This document shows, in pieces, positions 15,124 through 22,531 of a DNA stretch of 36,958 nucleotides. A program made the position numbers and the translations under genes. This DNA comes from an uncultured Bacilli bacterium (GTDB lineage Bacteria; Bacillota_I; Bacilli_A; RF39; UBA660). How positions within the stretch are numbered: position 1 is the stretch's first letter; every line of letters starts with the position of its first letter. Below the pieces are notes generated by a model. It worked only from the letters and a program-made list of their open reading frames with translations. It had not been told where the DNA came from and did not search any database. The DNA is taken from the NCBI GenBank assembly GCA_947627925.1, contig CANQXW010000009.1:1-36958 (forward strand). The letters run 5' to 3'.

Positions 15124-15412
15124 ATACATTTTTATTAAAAGGACTTATCCTAAAAGTGTAGTTGTGTTTATTAAAAAGGGAAAGTATGTAAGTTATGGTT
15201 TAGATAAAGAATTTTTAAAATATTGGCATTTTAAAAAAATTAATGATTTAAATTATTGGCATATTAATTATTTAGTAGTCGAAAATATGCAAATATTAGA
15301 ACATAAGGAATTTTTGAATAATTCCTATGATTTTCGTTATTATCAATTTCGGATGATGATGTTATTAAATAAGCTAAAAGAAAGAGAAATGGCCGATAAG
15401 TCGCTCATTTAA
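15107..15412 (+). CDS. second MutS domain I-like protein after the DGR RT
   Basis: A 101-residue protein. R-Y-I-F-I-K-R-T-Y-P-K-S-V-V-V-F-I-K-K-G-K-Y fits the start of MutS domain I (Tyr-Pro ... Phe ... Gly-Lys/Asp-Phe/Tyr), and Y-W-H-I-N-Y-L-V-V-E-N continues in step, but the F-G-D-D-A part is degraded to Y-G-L-D-K-E. The ATG at 15107 is chosen because GAAAGGG lies 6 nt upstream; an in-frame TTG at 15092 falls inside that site. It overlaps the RT stop by 17 nt. Together with the 13259 protein it brackets avd-RT. They may be two halves of one function or a heteromeric pair. Weaker assignment than the first copy. Confidence 0.6.
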   Translation: MGYKNRYIFIKRTYPKSVVVFIKKGKYVSYGLDKEFLKYWHFKKINDLNYWHINYLVVENMQILEHKEFLNNSYDFRYYQFRMMMLLNKLKEREMADKSLI

Positions 15413-15429
15413 ATTCGGCATTTGCAACA

Positions 15430-16551
15430 TTAATATTTTAAAGGCTTATGGCTTGTTTCAAATTTAACATTGGCATTTTTACTTTGTAAATCATAAAGAG
15501 AAGCACATTTAAGTTCGAGAGTATAGGTAAGAGAATTTTTTAAAGGAGTAAAAGGAATATTTACTTCTTTTTTAATTTTGTTTAAATATTGTTGCCCTTT
15601 TTTAGTGAATCCTAAAACTTTAATATATTCCAGATTTAAATTTTTAATATCTTCTTTTTTAAGACCGACTAAAATATGAATAAGCATTCTTCTTATCTTA
15701 TTATAAGTATAGCGTTTAGATTTAGTTTTATTTATTAATTCTTCTATAGAATGGCAAGTTAAAATAACTTTTTTAAGCCGATTATCAATTCCTTCTGTGA
15801 CATCGACATAAATATCTAAATTATCATCAGTCATTATTTTATATTTTAAATAAGGAAAATAATCTTCTAAAGAAACATTTTCAATTTTTGCTAGGGTACT
15901 TTGAGGAACATATTTGGCTATATCTTTTTGATTTTTAATTTTTTCTCTAATATTAGAGGCACTTACAATTTTTTCATCTAAGGTAGTATCTAAATAATCG
16001 TTAGTTCTTTTAATGGTTAGAGGTATAATTTTATAATGATTATTTTGAATAGCTTTAAGATAAGATATTCCAAGTAAATCATTAGGTTTAAAATTAAAGT
16101 CTATATCTAAAGCTTTAGCTAGAGAAGTAGGATAATTAATTCCCATATCAAGATAATTTTGGACCTTTTTATTATATTCTTTTTCTTCGGTTATTTGGTA
16201 ATTGGCTAGTTTTTGTAATGTATCAAGGTCGTTAGATTCACTACCAAAAACTAAATATTCACATTTAACTTCATTTAAAATTTTTAAAGAAGCTTCGGCA
16301 AAGATATCGGCACTTTGACTACCAAAGACAAAGGGAAGCTCTAAAACTAAATCAACCCCGGCTTCTAAAGCGAGTTCAGTCTTATTCTTTTTGGAAATAA
16401 TGGAAACTTCGCCCCGTTCTAAAAAGTAACCATTTAAAACAAGAACGATTAAAGAGTTAGGAAACATCTCTTTAATTTTCTCTAAATGGTATAAATGACC
16501 ATTATGGAAAGGATTGTATTCACAAATAATACCAACTATTTTCATCTGCAT
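15430..16551 (-). CDS. tmcAL: tRNA(Met) cytidine acetate ligase (TmcAL/YlbM)
   Basis: Forms N4-acetylcytidine at the wobble base of elongator tRNA-Met from acetate and ATP. The nucleotidyltransferase start M-K-I-V-G-I-I-C-E-Y-N-P-F-H-N-G-H (His pair of the HIGH-like motif) and S-A-S-N-I-R-E-K, N-G-Y-F-L-E-R-G-E are family blocks. Upstream codons up to 16590 overlap the promoter and are rejected. ATG at 16551 or 16545 is the start, the latter giving the usual M-K-I-V-G. Neither has a Shine-Dalgarno site, and the -10 box ends about 11 nt before, so the mRNA may be leaderless. Divergent from miaA, another tRNA modifier. Confidence 0.9.
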   Translation of the reverse strand: MQMKIVGIICEYNPFHNGHLYHLEKIKEMFPNSLIVLVLNGYFLERGEVSIISKKNKTELALEAGVDLVLELPFVFGSQSADIFAEASLKILNEVKCEYLVFGSESNDLDTLQKLANYQITEEKEYNKKVQNYLDMGINYPTSLAKALDIDFNFKPNDLLGISYLKAIQNNHYKIIPLTIKRTNDYLDTTLDEKIVSASNIREKIKNQKDIAKYVPQSTLAKIENVSLEDYFPYLKYKIMTDDNLDIYVDVTEGIDNRLKKVILTCHSIEELINKTKSKRYTYNKIRRMLIHILVGLKKEDIKNLNLEYIKVLGFTKKGQQYLNKIKKEVNIPFTPLKNSLTYTLELKCASLYDLQSKNANVKFETSHKPLKY

Positions 16552-16562
16552 CACTAAAGTTA

Positions 16563-16614
16563 ATATAGCAACTAATGGCGCTATTGTCAAATGGGAAATA
16601 TTTATTGTATAATG
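16563..16614. promoter_or_regulatory. divergent promoters with overlapping -35 boxes (tmcAL / miaA)
   Basis: Plus strand: TTGTCA (16585-16590), 18 nt, TATAAT (16609-16614) for miaA. Minus strand: TTGACA (16591-16586), 17 nt, TATATT (16568-16563) for tmcAL. The two -35 hexamers share five base pairs, so two polymerases could hardly bind together. Confidence 0.8.
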
Positions 16615-16632
16615 AGCTTGAGGTGATTAGCC

Positions 16633-17484
16633 ATGATTATGTGTATTGTTGGTCCAACAGGGGTAGGGAAAACTAAACTAAGTATTATGTTGGCTAAAAA
16701 ATATCAAGCTATAATTATTAATGCTGATGCTTGCCAAGTCTATAAAAATTTAAACATTGGAACGGCTAAAATAAAAGAAGAAGAGAAAGAAGGAGTTCCT
16801 CATTATCTTTTAGATATTAAAGAAGTTACTGATGATTATAGTGTTTGTGATTATCAAAAAGATATTAGAAGTCTTTTAAATAAATTAAAAGATCAAAATA
16901 TTATTTTAGTGGGAGGCACCGGCCTTTATTTAAAAAGTGCGTTATATGATTATGAATTTAGTCCTCTAGAAAATAAAGATTATTCTTCTTATACTACCGA
17001 AGAATTATATGAAATGGCTAAAAAAATAGATAGTAATTTAGTGATTGATCAACATAATCGCCGAAGACTCGAAAATTATTTAAATAGAATAAATAAAACT
17101 ACTAGAGAACCTAAACTTTTATATGATGTTAAATTTATTGGCCTTACGACAGATAGAAAAACTTTGTATGAAAGAATAAATAGAAGAGTAGATGAAATGT
17201 TTTCGGAGGGTCTTTTAGATGAAGTAAAAGAATTGTACCAAAAATATGGCCTTACTAAAATTTTAAGTAGAGCTATTGGTTACAAAGAGCTTATTAGATA
17301 TTTAGATGGTAAGATAACTTTAGAAGAAGCAAAAGAAGAAATAAAGAAAAATTCCCGGCATTATGCCAAAAGACAATACACTTGGTTTAATAATCAAATG
17401 AATATTAATTGGTTTGAAACGAATTTTGAGGATTTTTCTAAAACTTGTGAAGAGGTAGTTAATTATATTGAAAAAGATGCTTAA
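16633..17484 (+). CDS. miaA: tRNA dimethylallyltransferase
   Basis: Adds a dimethylallyl group to N6 of A37 in tRNAs that read codons starting with U. The P-loop G-P-T-G-V-G-K-T-K-L-S (residues 6-16), I-I-N-A-D-A-C-Q-V-Y (usually S-A-D-S-Q-V-Y), G-T-A-K, H-Y-L-L-D and V-G-G-T-G-L-Y are all present, as is the C-terminal H-Y-A-K-R-Q-Y-T-W-F. At 283 residues it is slightly shorter than the common 300-315. GAGGTG lies 9 nt before the ATG. Its stop overlaps the stop of the convergent gene in a shared TTAA. Confidence 0.96.
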   Translation: MIMCIVGPTGVGKTKLSIMLAKKYQAIIINADACQVYKNLNIGTAKIKEEEKEGVPHYLLDIKEVTDDYSVCDYQKDIRSLLNKLKDQNIILVGGTGLYLKSALYDYEFSPLENKDYSSYTTEELYEMAKKIDSNLVIDQHNRRRLENYLNRINKTTREPKLLYDVKFIGLTTDRKTLYERINRRVDEMFSEGLLDEVKELYQKYGLTKILSRAIGYKELIRYLDGKITLEEAKEEIKKNSRHYAKRQYTWFNNQMNINWFETNFEDFSKTCEEVVNYIEKDA

Positions 17485-18437
17485 ATTGCATCTTTAAATT
17501 CTAAATAAATAGATTTATTAAAATTATGTTCTTCGACATTGACTTCGCCCGAGTCAGCTTTTTTAAGTTCTTCATTATTAACTAAAAAATATTTATGATA
17601 AAGATAATCTTTGCCATCACTACTAACAGGATCATCCCAAGTAAGATCTAGATGTAACCATTCATCGCCAATCTTCACAGCATTCCAGACATGGCCATTA
17701 GATTCATAGCTAATTTCTTCTTTAGTGGTCGCAATTTTATAATTTTCATAATTTAATTTAGATAAGATAATACTCATTAAATCGGCATAACCATTACAAG
17801 TCGCATAACCTTCAACTACGGGACCATAGGCATTATAAGAACGATAATTACTTTCCCCAGTATCATTTCTAATGGTGTCATATTTCGTATTGTTAATAAT
17901 ATAATCATGTATTTTTTTAATATTTTCAAAATCATCTAAATTCTCATCATATAATTCTTTTATAACATTATCGACATAATTATTGATAACATCTTTTTCT
18001 TCTTTAGTATATAGATAATCAACATTAATAGTTATTTCGCCAGATTCTTTAATGGAAGTTTTTAGAGAATTAAAACTATTATAAGGATGCACAAAATTAT
18101 TAATATGAGTTAAAGTAAATTCATCTTTAGTTATTTTAGTAATGTCATCTAAACATTCAGTATATTCACTAGGGCAATAAAAAGTAAATTCTTGCCAACC
18201 TTGGTTTATGACACTATAAACAATATCAGTTAAATCTTCATAAGAATAAGGAAGATAATCTTTACTATTTTTAATATATAAAAAGTCATAATTTTTAGTA
18301 TATTCATTTCCTTTTTCAATAGTTAAAACGGGTTTATTAGAAATTGTTTTAGCTAAAAAATCCGTAATAGTTTCGGCATTAAGTAAAATAACTAAAATAA
18401 GTCCATAACATATTAAAGGAATAATAAATTTTCTCAT
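17481..18437 (-). CDS. secreted or membrane-anchored transglutaminase-like protein
   Basis: A signal or anchor helix at the N-terminus (about 4-22) precedes an extracytoplasmic region. The transglutaminase-like core near 190-270 keeps a plausible triad: Cys in Y-A-T-C-N-G-Y-A-D-L, His in N-G-H-V-W-N-A-V and Asp in H-L-D-L-T-W-D-D-P. In bacteria such proteins are usually wall-associated peptidases or cross-linkers; the substrate is unknown. ATG at 18437 is chosen, since GAGAGTG lies 6 nt upstream and an in-frame GTG at 18446 is inside that site. 318 residues. Convergent with miaA. Confidence 0.87.
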   Translation of the reverse strand: MRKFIIPLICYGLILVILLNAETITDFLAKTISNKPVLTIEKGNEYTKNYDFLYIKNSKDYLPYSYEDLTDIVYSVINQGWQEFTFYCPSEYTECLDDITKITKDEFTLTHINNFVHPYNSFNSLKTSIKESGEITINVDYLYTKEEKDVINNYVDNVIKELYDENLDDFENIKKIHDYIINNTKYDTIRNDTGESNYRSYNAYGPVVEGYATCNGYADLMSIILSKLNYENYKIATTKEEISYESNGHVWNAVKIGDEWLHLDLTWDDPVSSDGKDYLYHKYFLVNNEELKKADSGEVNVEEHNFNKSIYLEFKDAI

Positions 18438-18461
18438 AGAAATCACTCTCTAATTATAGCA

Positions 18462-18490
18462 CAAAAAAAATAAAGTAGTAAACTACTTCA
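18462..18490 (-). terminator. intrinsic terminator of rpsT
   Basis: AAGTAGT (18473-18479) and ACTACTT (18482-18488) pair, followed on the minus strand by a run of T (18470-18463). The stop codon of rpsT overlaps the stem. Confidence 0.8.
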
Positions 18491-18746
18491 TATTTTTTAT
18501 TTTTGCATTTAATCTTTGTTTTTCACGATCAACTTTATTTTCTTTAATTAAACCTTTTTGTAAAGCTGAATCAATTGTTTTTTGGAAATCTTTAAATACT
18601 TTACCAGCTTCATCTTTATTTCCAGCGGCAATTAATTTTTCGCATGATTTAATTAAATTTTTTACACGCATCTTTAGTTCATGATTTTCTTCTGTTTTTT
18701 TAGCAATAACCTTAACAGCTTTTTTAGAACTTTTGATATTTGGCAA
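18483..18746 (-). CDS. rpsT: 30S ribosomal protein S20
   Basis: A small basic helical protein that binds the 5' domain of 16S rRNA. 87 residues, with the family start P-N-I-K-S-S-K-K-A-V and later N-L-I-K-S-C-E-K and I-D-S-A-L-Q-K-G-L-I. The start codon is TTG: AAGGAGGG is ideally placed 7 nt upstream and there is no nearby ATG. S20 genes with UUG starts are known in other bacteria, where the weak start is tied to autoregulation. Monocistronic, with its own terminator. Confidence 0.96.
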   Translation of the reverse strand: MPNIKSSKKAVKVIAKKTEENHELKMRVKNLIKSCEKLIAAGNKDEAGKVFKDFQKTIDSALQKGLIKENKVDREKQRLNAKIKNMK

Positions 18747-18947
18747 TTAAATCCCTCCTTAAAAATTCATATTAATTTTATCAAAAAATATGCTAATGTG
18801 CAAGGAGTTTAGATAGATAAGTCCAAAAAGATTAATTTTTAAGATTTTTATTCCTGTATTTTGGGTAATTATAAATTTGTTAATAATAAGACATAATTAG
18901 ACATAATAGTTTCATATATTTATTTATAATATAATTGGTGAAGGATA

Positions 18948-19868
18948 ATGAAAAGGTTTAAAAGTAAAAAGAAACATGCCAATGGAATTATATATCTAGG
19001 TGTTTTTTTAATAAGTATAGCCTTATCTTCGAAGTTTTTATATGATCATAATCTAATTAATAATGATACTTTAATTAGTTTTTTAATTAGTGATAATTTT
19101 GGTAGTTATCAAAATAAGATAAGTGATGTTGATTTTCTTTTAAAATATGCCTTTAATATTGATACTAATAAAAGTGTCCCAGTTATTAAAGAAGAGAGTA
19201 ATCCAGAAAATGAAAGTGAAGTAAATACTGATCAAGGATCTTTTAATGAACCCATCTTATATATTTATAATACGCATCAGGAAGAAAAGTACCAAAGTAA
19301 TTTATTAGAGCCTTATAATATTTCGGCGGGAGTATTTGTGGCGAGCAAAATGTTAAAAGAATATTTAGAAAGTGAAGGAATTACCACCATTGTGGAAGAG
19401 AATAATATTGCTGATGCTCTTCATGCTTTAAATTTAAAATATGGTAGTAGTTATAAAATATCAAGGAGTTTCATGGAAAGTGCTAAAGAGCAAAATCCTT
19501 CTTTAAAATATTATATTGATTTACATAGAGATTCATCTGTCTATGATAAAACGACTACCACGATAAATGGGGAGAAATACGCAAGGATTTTATTTGTGGT
19601 GGGTCTTGACCATGATAATTATGAACCTAATTTAGATTTAGTGACGCGCTTAAGAAGTAAAATTGATGCTTATGATAGTACACTTTGTAGGGGAATTATG
19701 AAAAAAAGTGGTAAAGGAGTAAATGGCATCTATAACCAAGATTTTAGTGAGTATGCGATGCTGATTGAAGTTGGTGGTCAATATAATAATATTAGTGAAG
19801 TCAATAATACTTTAAAAGTTTTGGCCAAAATTCTAGCCGACTTTATTCGGGAGGAAGAAAATGGGTAA
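18948..19868 (+). CDS. spoIIP: stage II sporulation protein P (SpoIIP), amidase/endopeptidase
   Basis: SpoIIP cleaves septal peptidoglycan during engulfment with SpoIID and SpoIIM. Seen: a basic start, a membrane helix (about 13-31), an acidic linker, then the amidase domain with Y-I-Y-N-T-H-Q-E-E-K-Y (about 104), Y-I-D-L-H-R-D-S (about 188, zinc-binding His) and I-E-V-G-G-Q-Y-N-N (about 272, catalytic Glu). At 306 residues it is shorter than B. subtilis SpoIIP (about 400), mainly in the linker. The next gene overlaps by 8 nt. It suggests sporulation ability, though a vegetative wall role cannot be excluded from one gene. Confidence 0.92.
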   Translation: MKRFKSKKKHANGIIYLGVFLISIALSSKFLYDHNLINNDTLISFLISDNFGSYQNKISDVDFLLKYAFNIDTNKSVPVIKEESNPENESEVNTDQGSFNEPILYIYNTHQEEKYQSNLLEPYNISAGVFVASKMLKEYLESEGITTIVEENNIADALHALNLKYGSSYKISRSFMESAKEQNPSLKYYIDLHRDSSVYDKTTTTINGEKYARILFVVGLDHDNYEPNLDLVTRLRSKIDAYDSTLCRGIMKKSGKGVNGIYNQDFSEYAMLIEVGGQYNNISEVNNTLKVLAKILADFIREEENG

Positions 19869-20187
19869 GAAAAAAAATACTAATCCAGTTTTGAAAATTT
19901 TAGGAGTTTTATTTGTTATTTTTATGGCTTTATATATTGCGAGTACCAGTGGTTATTATGAAAGTAAAATAAGAGATAAAGTAGTAATTACAGAAGAGGG
20001 AATAAAAGAGTTTGAAAGTAAAGTGCAAAATGGCGAAGACATTGATATTACCTCTTTTTTAAATACCAAAAGGCCGGATTATAGTAGTCCCATATCTAAA
20101 CTTGGGGATAATGTGACCAAGGGATTGGAAAGTGCAATTTTTGAAGGAGCCAAATTTGTGGCTGATATTCTGAAGTCCCTCTTTTAA
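19861..20187 (+). CDS. small membrane protein cotranslated with SpoIIP
   Basis: 108 residues, not recognised. A basic start, one membrane helix (about 12-30), then a mostly acidic extracytoplasmic region and an amphipathic C-terminal helix. GGGAGGAAG is the ribosome binding site and lies inside the end of spoIIP; the 8-nt overlap implies coupled translation. Function in engulfment or SpoIIP control is guessed from context only. Confidence 0.75.
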   Translation: MGKKKNTNPVLKILGVLFVIFMALYIASTSGYYESKIRDKVVITEEGIKEFESKVQNGEDIDITSFLNTKRPDYSSPISKLGDNVTKGLESAIFEGAKFVADILKSLF

Positions 20188-20238
20188 AAAATCAATTTAT
20201 ATTGTATAATGATACTAGAGAAAGTAAGGGTCGATGAA

Positions 20239-21330
20239 ATGAAAGTGTTGTGTATTGGCAGTTCATTACTGGAAATTACATGTTCGATTAATGAAGTGAT
20301 AAAAGAAAATCAAACGATAAGAATAACGGAAAAGAATGAATGTGGCGGCGGACATGCTGGCAATATTGCTTATTTACTGGGTAAATGGGGTGTAGAAACT
20401 TATATTGCGAGTATACTAGGCGCTGATGATGCCGCGAATAAAATTAAAAAAGAATTTGAAAATATTGGGGTTAAGACCGAATATATTGAAACTAGTTATG
20501 ATAAAGGAACAGGACAATCTATTGTTATTTTAAATACAACCAGTAAAAATAGAACTACTTTTGAAATATCCAGCAATGCTTATTTAAAAAAGTATGCTTT
20601 TGGTATGGCTCCAGATATTATAGTAGTTGATGGTAATGATTTTAACGCTTCCGTAGCGGCTTTTGATAAATATCCTAATATTCCTAGTTATTTAGTAGTT
20701 AATATGGTTAATAACGAAGTAATTGAACTTTGTAAATATGTTTCTTTTATCATATGTAATAAGAGTACAGCTGAGGCTCTTACCAATTTAACAATTGATT
20801 ACAATAATAGTGGGACTTTAGTTAATGTTTATAATAAATTAAAACAAAAATTTAATAAGGCTGATATCATTGTTACTCTAGGCGAAAGAGGATCAATGTA
20901 TGCGATTAATGGTCAAGTAAAAGTTATGCCGGTAGTTAAAACCAATATTGTGGATACTAATGGCGCTGGAGATATTTATGCGGGAGCCTTTATCTATGGA
21001 ATGGGGCGCAATTTTGGTTTAGAAAAATCTATTGCTTATGCCACCATCGCGGCTTCACTAAGTACAACTAAAATTACTTCTCGTATGTCTATTCCGGGAA
21101 TAAGTGAAGTATCTAATTATTATGATAATAAATTTGGGGCGCAAAATAATCCAAATAATAATGTTAATAATGTTGAACAAGCTAAGCCAGAAGCACAACC
21201 TACGCAAGAGCCATCACCGCAAACTCCACCTGAGAGTGCGCCAGCACCACAAAATCCTAGCCCCGCTCCAAATGCTAATCCCAACGCCATGAACATGGCA
21301 ACGACTGAAGAAAATAATGTTAACCAGTAA
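20239..21330 (+). CDS. PfkB-family carbohydrate/nucleoside kinase with Pro/Ala-rich tail
   Basis: A ribokinase-like sugar or nucleoside kinase. The N-terminal G-G-G-H-A-G-N-I-A-Y-L-L-G-K-W-G and the C-terminal signature D-T-N-G-A-G-D-I-Y-A-G-A-F, with the catalytic Asp, are intact; the substrate is not evident. ATG at 20239 is chosen because the upstream in-frame ATG (20209) lies inside a TATAAT box (20205-20210). The core ends near residue 297. A tail of about 65 residues follows, rich in Pro, Ala, Gln and Asn and with clearly higher GC than its surroundings, which is unusual for this family. It overlaps the Smr gene by 14 nt. Confidence 0.88.
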   Translation: MKVLCIGSSLLEITCSINEVIKENQTIRITEKNECGGGHAGNIAYLLGKWGVETYIASILGADDAANKIKKEFENIGVKTEYIETSYDKGTGQSIVILNTTSKNRTTFEISSNAYLKKYAFGMAPDIIVVDGNDFNASVAAFDKYPNIPSYLVVNMVNNEVIELCKYVSFIICNKSTAEALTNLTIDYNNSGTLVNVYNKLKQKFNKADIIVTLGERGSMYAINGQVKVMPVVKTNIVDTNGAGDIYAGAFIYGMGRNFGLEKSIAYATIAASLSTTKITSRMSIPGISEVSNYYDNKFGAQNNPNNNVNNVEQAKPEAQPTQEPSPQTPPESAPAPQNPSPAPNANPNAMNMATTEENNVNQ

Positions 21331-21568
21331 GACACCGCATTTAGATTTACATGGGGAAGAAGTGGCTATGGTTTATGCTTTAGTTAATGAATTTATCCAA
21401 GATAACTATAAAATGGATATTACGCCAATTGTTATTATTCATGGTAAAAGTACCAATATTATAACTAATGAAGTTCATAAAATTTTAAAAGAACATAAAC
21501 TAGTGGAAAGCTTTCATCTAAACAATTGGAATTTAGGTGAAACCATTGTTAATCTAAAGCAAAAATAA
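21317..21568 (+). CDS. stand-alone Smr-domain protein
   Basis: 83 residues made only of a small MutS-related (Smr) domain, a fold that nicks or binds nucleic acids. L-D-L-H-G near residue 9, I-I-H-G-K-S-T-N-I-I near 43 (the usual H-G-x-G-x-G has drifted to H-G-K-S-T-N) and the C-terminal G-E-T-I-V-N-L are the family marks. It overlaps the kinase tail by 14 nt. No MutS2 is attached. Confidence 0.82.
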   Translation: MLTSKTPHLDLHGEEVAMVYALVNEFIQDNYKMDITPIVIIHGKSTNIITNEVHKILKEHKLVESFHLNNWNLGETIVNLKQK

Positions 21569-21654
21569 TGTCAAAAATTGAAGTGCATAATTATATCAAA
21601 TTAATACAATAAATGCCAATTATTTGCTAATTTTCCAAAAAATTATACATATAG

Positions 21655-21683
21655 TTGACATTTCTTTTTATTTGTGCTATACT
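21655..21683 (+). promoter_or_regulatory. sigma-A promoter of the 21711 gene
   Basis: TTGACA (21655-21660) and TATACT (21678-21683) with a 17-nt spacer, 28 nt upstream of the ATG at 21711. It opens the three-gene unknown module and also rules out the longer reading frame that starts at 21624. Confidence 0.85.
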
Positions 21684-21710
21684 TATAACGTAATTAAGGG
21701 GGTAGACAAC

Positions 21711-22127
21711 ATGAAGGGATACGTTTTAGATTACGTTAATGAAAATGAATTTAAAAAATTAGAAAGAGCATTAAAGAAATATAATATGCTTGCTTTTAAG
21801 AAGTTAAACTTTGAATTTTATCCAGAACTTAGAAATGGAAATTTTTTAGGAGAGAAAGTAGAATCAAGTAAAAATGCGCAAAAGTATGAATTAAGATTAC
21901 CAAGTGATAAAATGTTTACGCAAATTCATGGCGAAGTAAAATTAATTTATACAGTTCATCCTAAAGAAAAAGTAGTTATTTTAGAGGAAATAACACCTGC
22001 TAATATTTTACTTGAAGGACATATGTCTGAACTTACTACTTATAAAGGAATTATGATTAGTAAGAAAAATGCTTCTAAAGATATGTTTAAAATTGACTTA
22101 CTTAATATGTTACAAGATAAACATTAA
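21711..22127 (+). CDS. conserved-looking hypothetical protein, 138 residues
   Basis: Not recognised. Soluble, mixed alpha/beta in appearance, basic, without cysteines or membrane segments. ATG at 21711 follows AAGGGGG by 9 nt and a good promoter. Starts M-K-G-Y-V-L-D-Y-V-N-E-N-E-F-K-K-L-E. The next gene begins 26 nt later behind its own strong ribosome binding site, so the two are likely cotranscribed. Confidence 0.75.
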   Translation: MKGYVLDYVNENEFKKLERALKKYNMLAFKKLNFEFYPELRNGNFLGEKVESSKNAQKYELRLPSDKMFTQIHGEVKLIYTVHPKEKVVILEEITPANILLEGHMSELTTYKGIMISKKNASKDMFKIDLLNMLQDKH

Positions 22128-22153
22128 TATTTAAATAAATTAGGGGGATTGAA

Positions 22154-22405
22154 ATGATAAATAAACAAGAGGATACAACTTGTTCTAGGGAAATAATTAA
22201 TAATTATAAAGATTTATTAAAGGATTTAAAGGTTTGTTATAGTCGAAGAAGTAGCCAAAGAAATTTAATGACTTCAACTAATCCTCAATGGCGGGATATT
22301 GAACAAGCTCAAGCATTAGCAATGATGCAAATGGCTACGTTTACACCAACTAGTCCAGATTATTATGAAGCTCATGATTGTGATTTTGGCGGGTTATCTC
22401 GATAA
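22154..22405 (+). CDS. hypothetical protein, 83 residues
   Basis: Not recognised. A strong AGGGGGATTGAA site precedes the ATG. It has an N-terminal helix with Lys/Glu and a polar C-terminal half with W-R-D-I-E-Q-A-Q-A-L-A-M-M-Q-M, then an acidic end. Three cysteines, no membrane segment. It lies between another unknown gene and the P-loop ATPase. Confidence 0.65.
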   Translation: MINKQEDTTCSREIINNYKDLLKDLKVCYSRRSSQRNLMTSTNPQWRDIEQAQALAMMQMATFTPTSPDYYEAHDCDFGGLSR

Positions 22406-22443
22406 GAGAAACCATGAATAGATAAAAAGGAAAGTGTGATGAA

Positions 22444-22472
22444 AAAGGTTTGCTTTAAAGCAAGCTTTTTTC
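22444..22472 (+). terminator. intrinsic terminator
   Basis: TTGCTTT (22450-22456) and AAAGCAA (22457-22463) form the stem, followed by GCTTTTTT. It ends the 21711-22405 transcript and separates it from the ATPase gene. Confidence 0.75.
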
Positions 22473-22531
22473 GTGGAATAAATTGCTTTTTTTAGTATTA
22501 TGTATTATATTAATTTTAAAGGAGAATTTAA

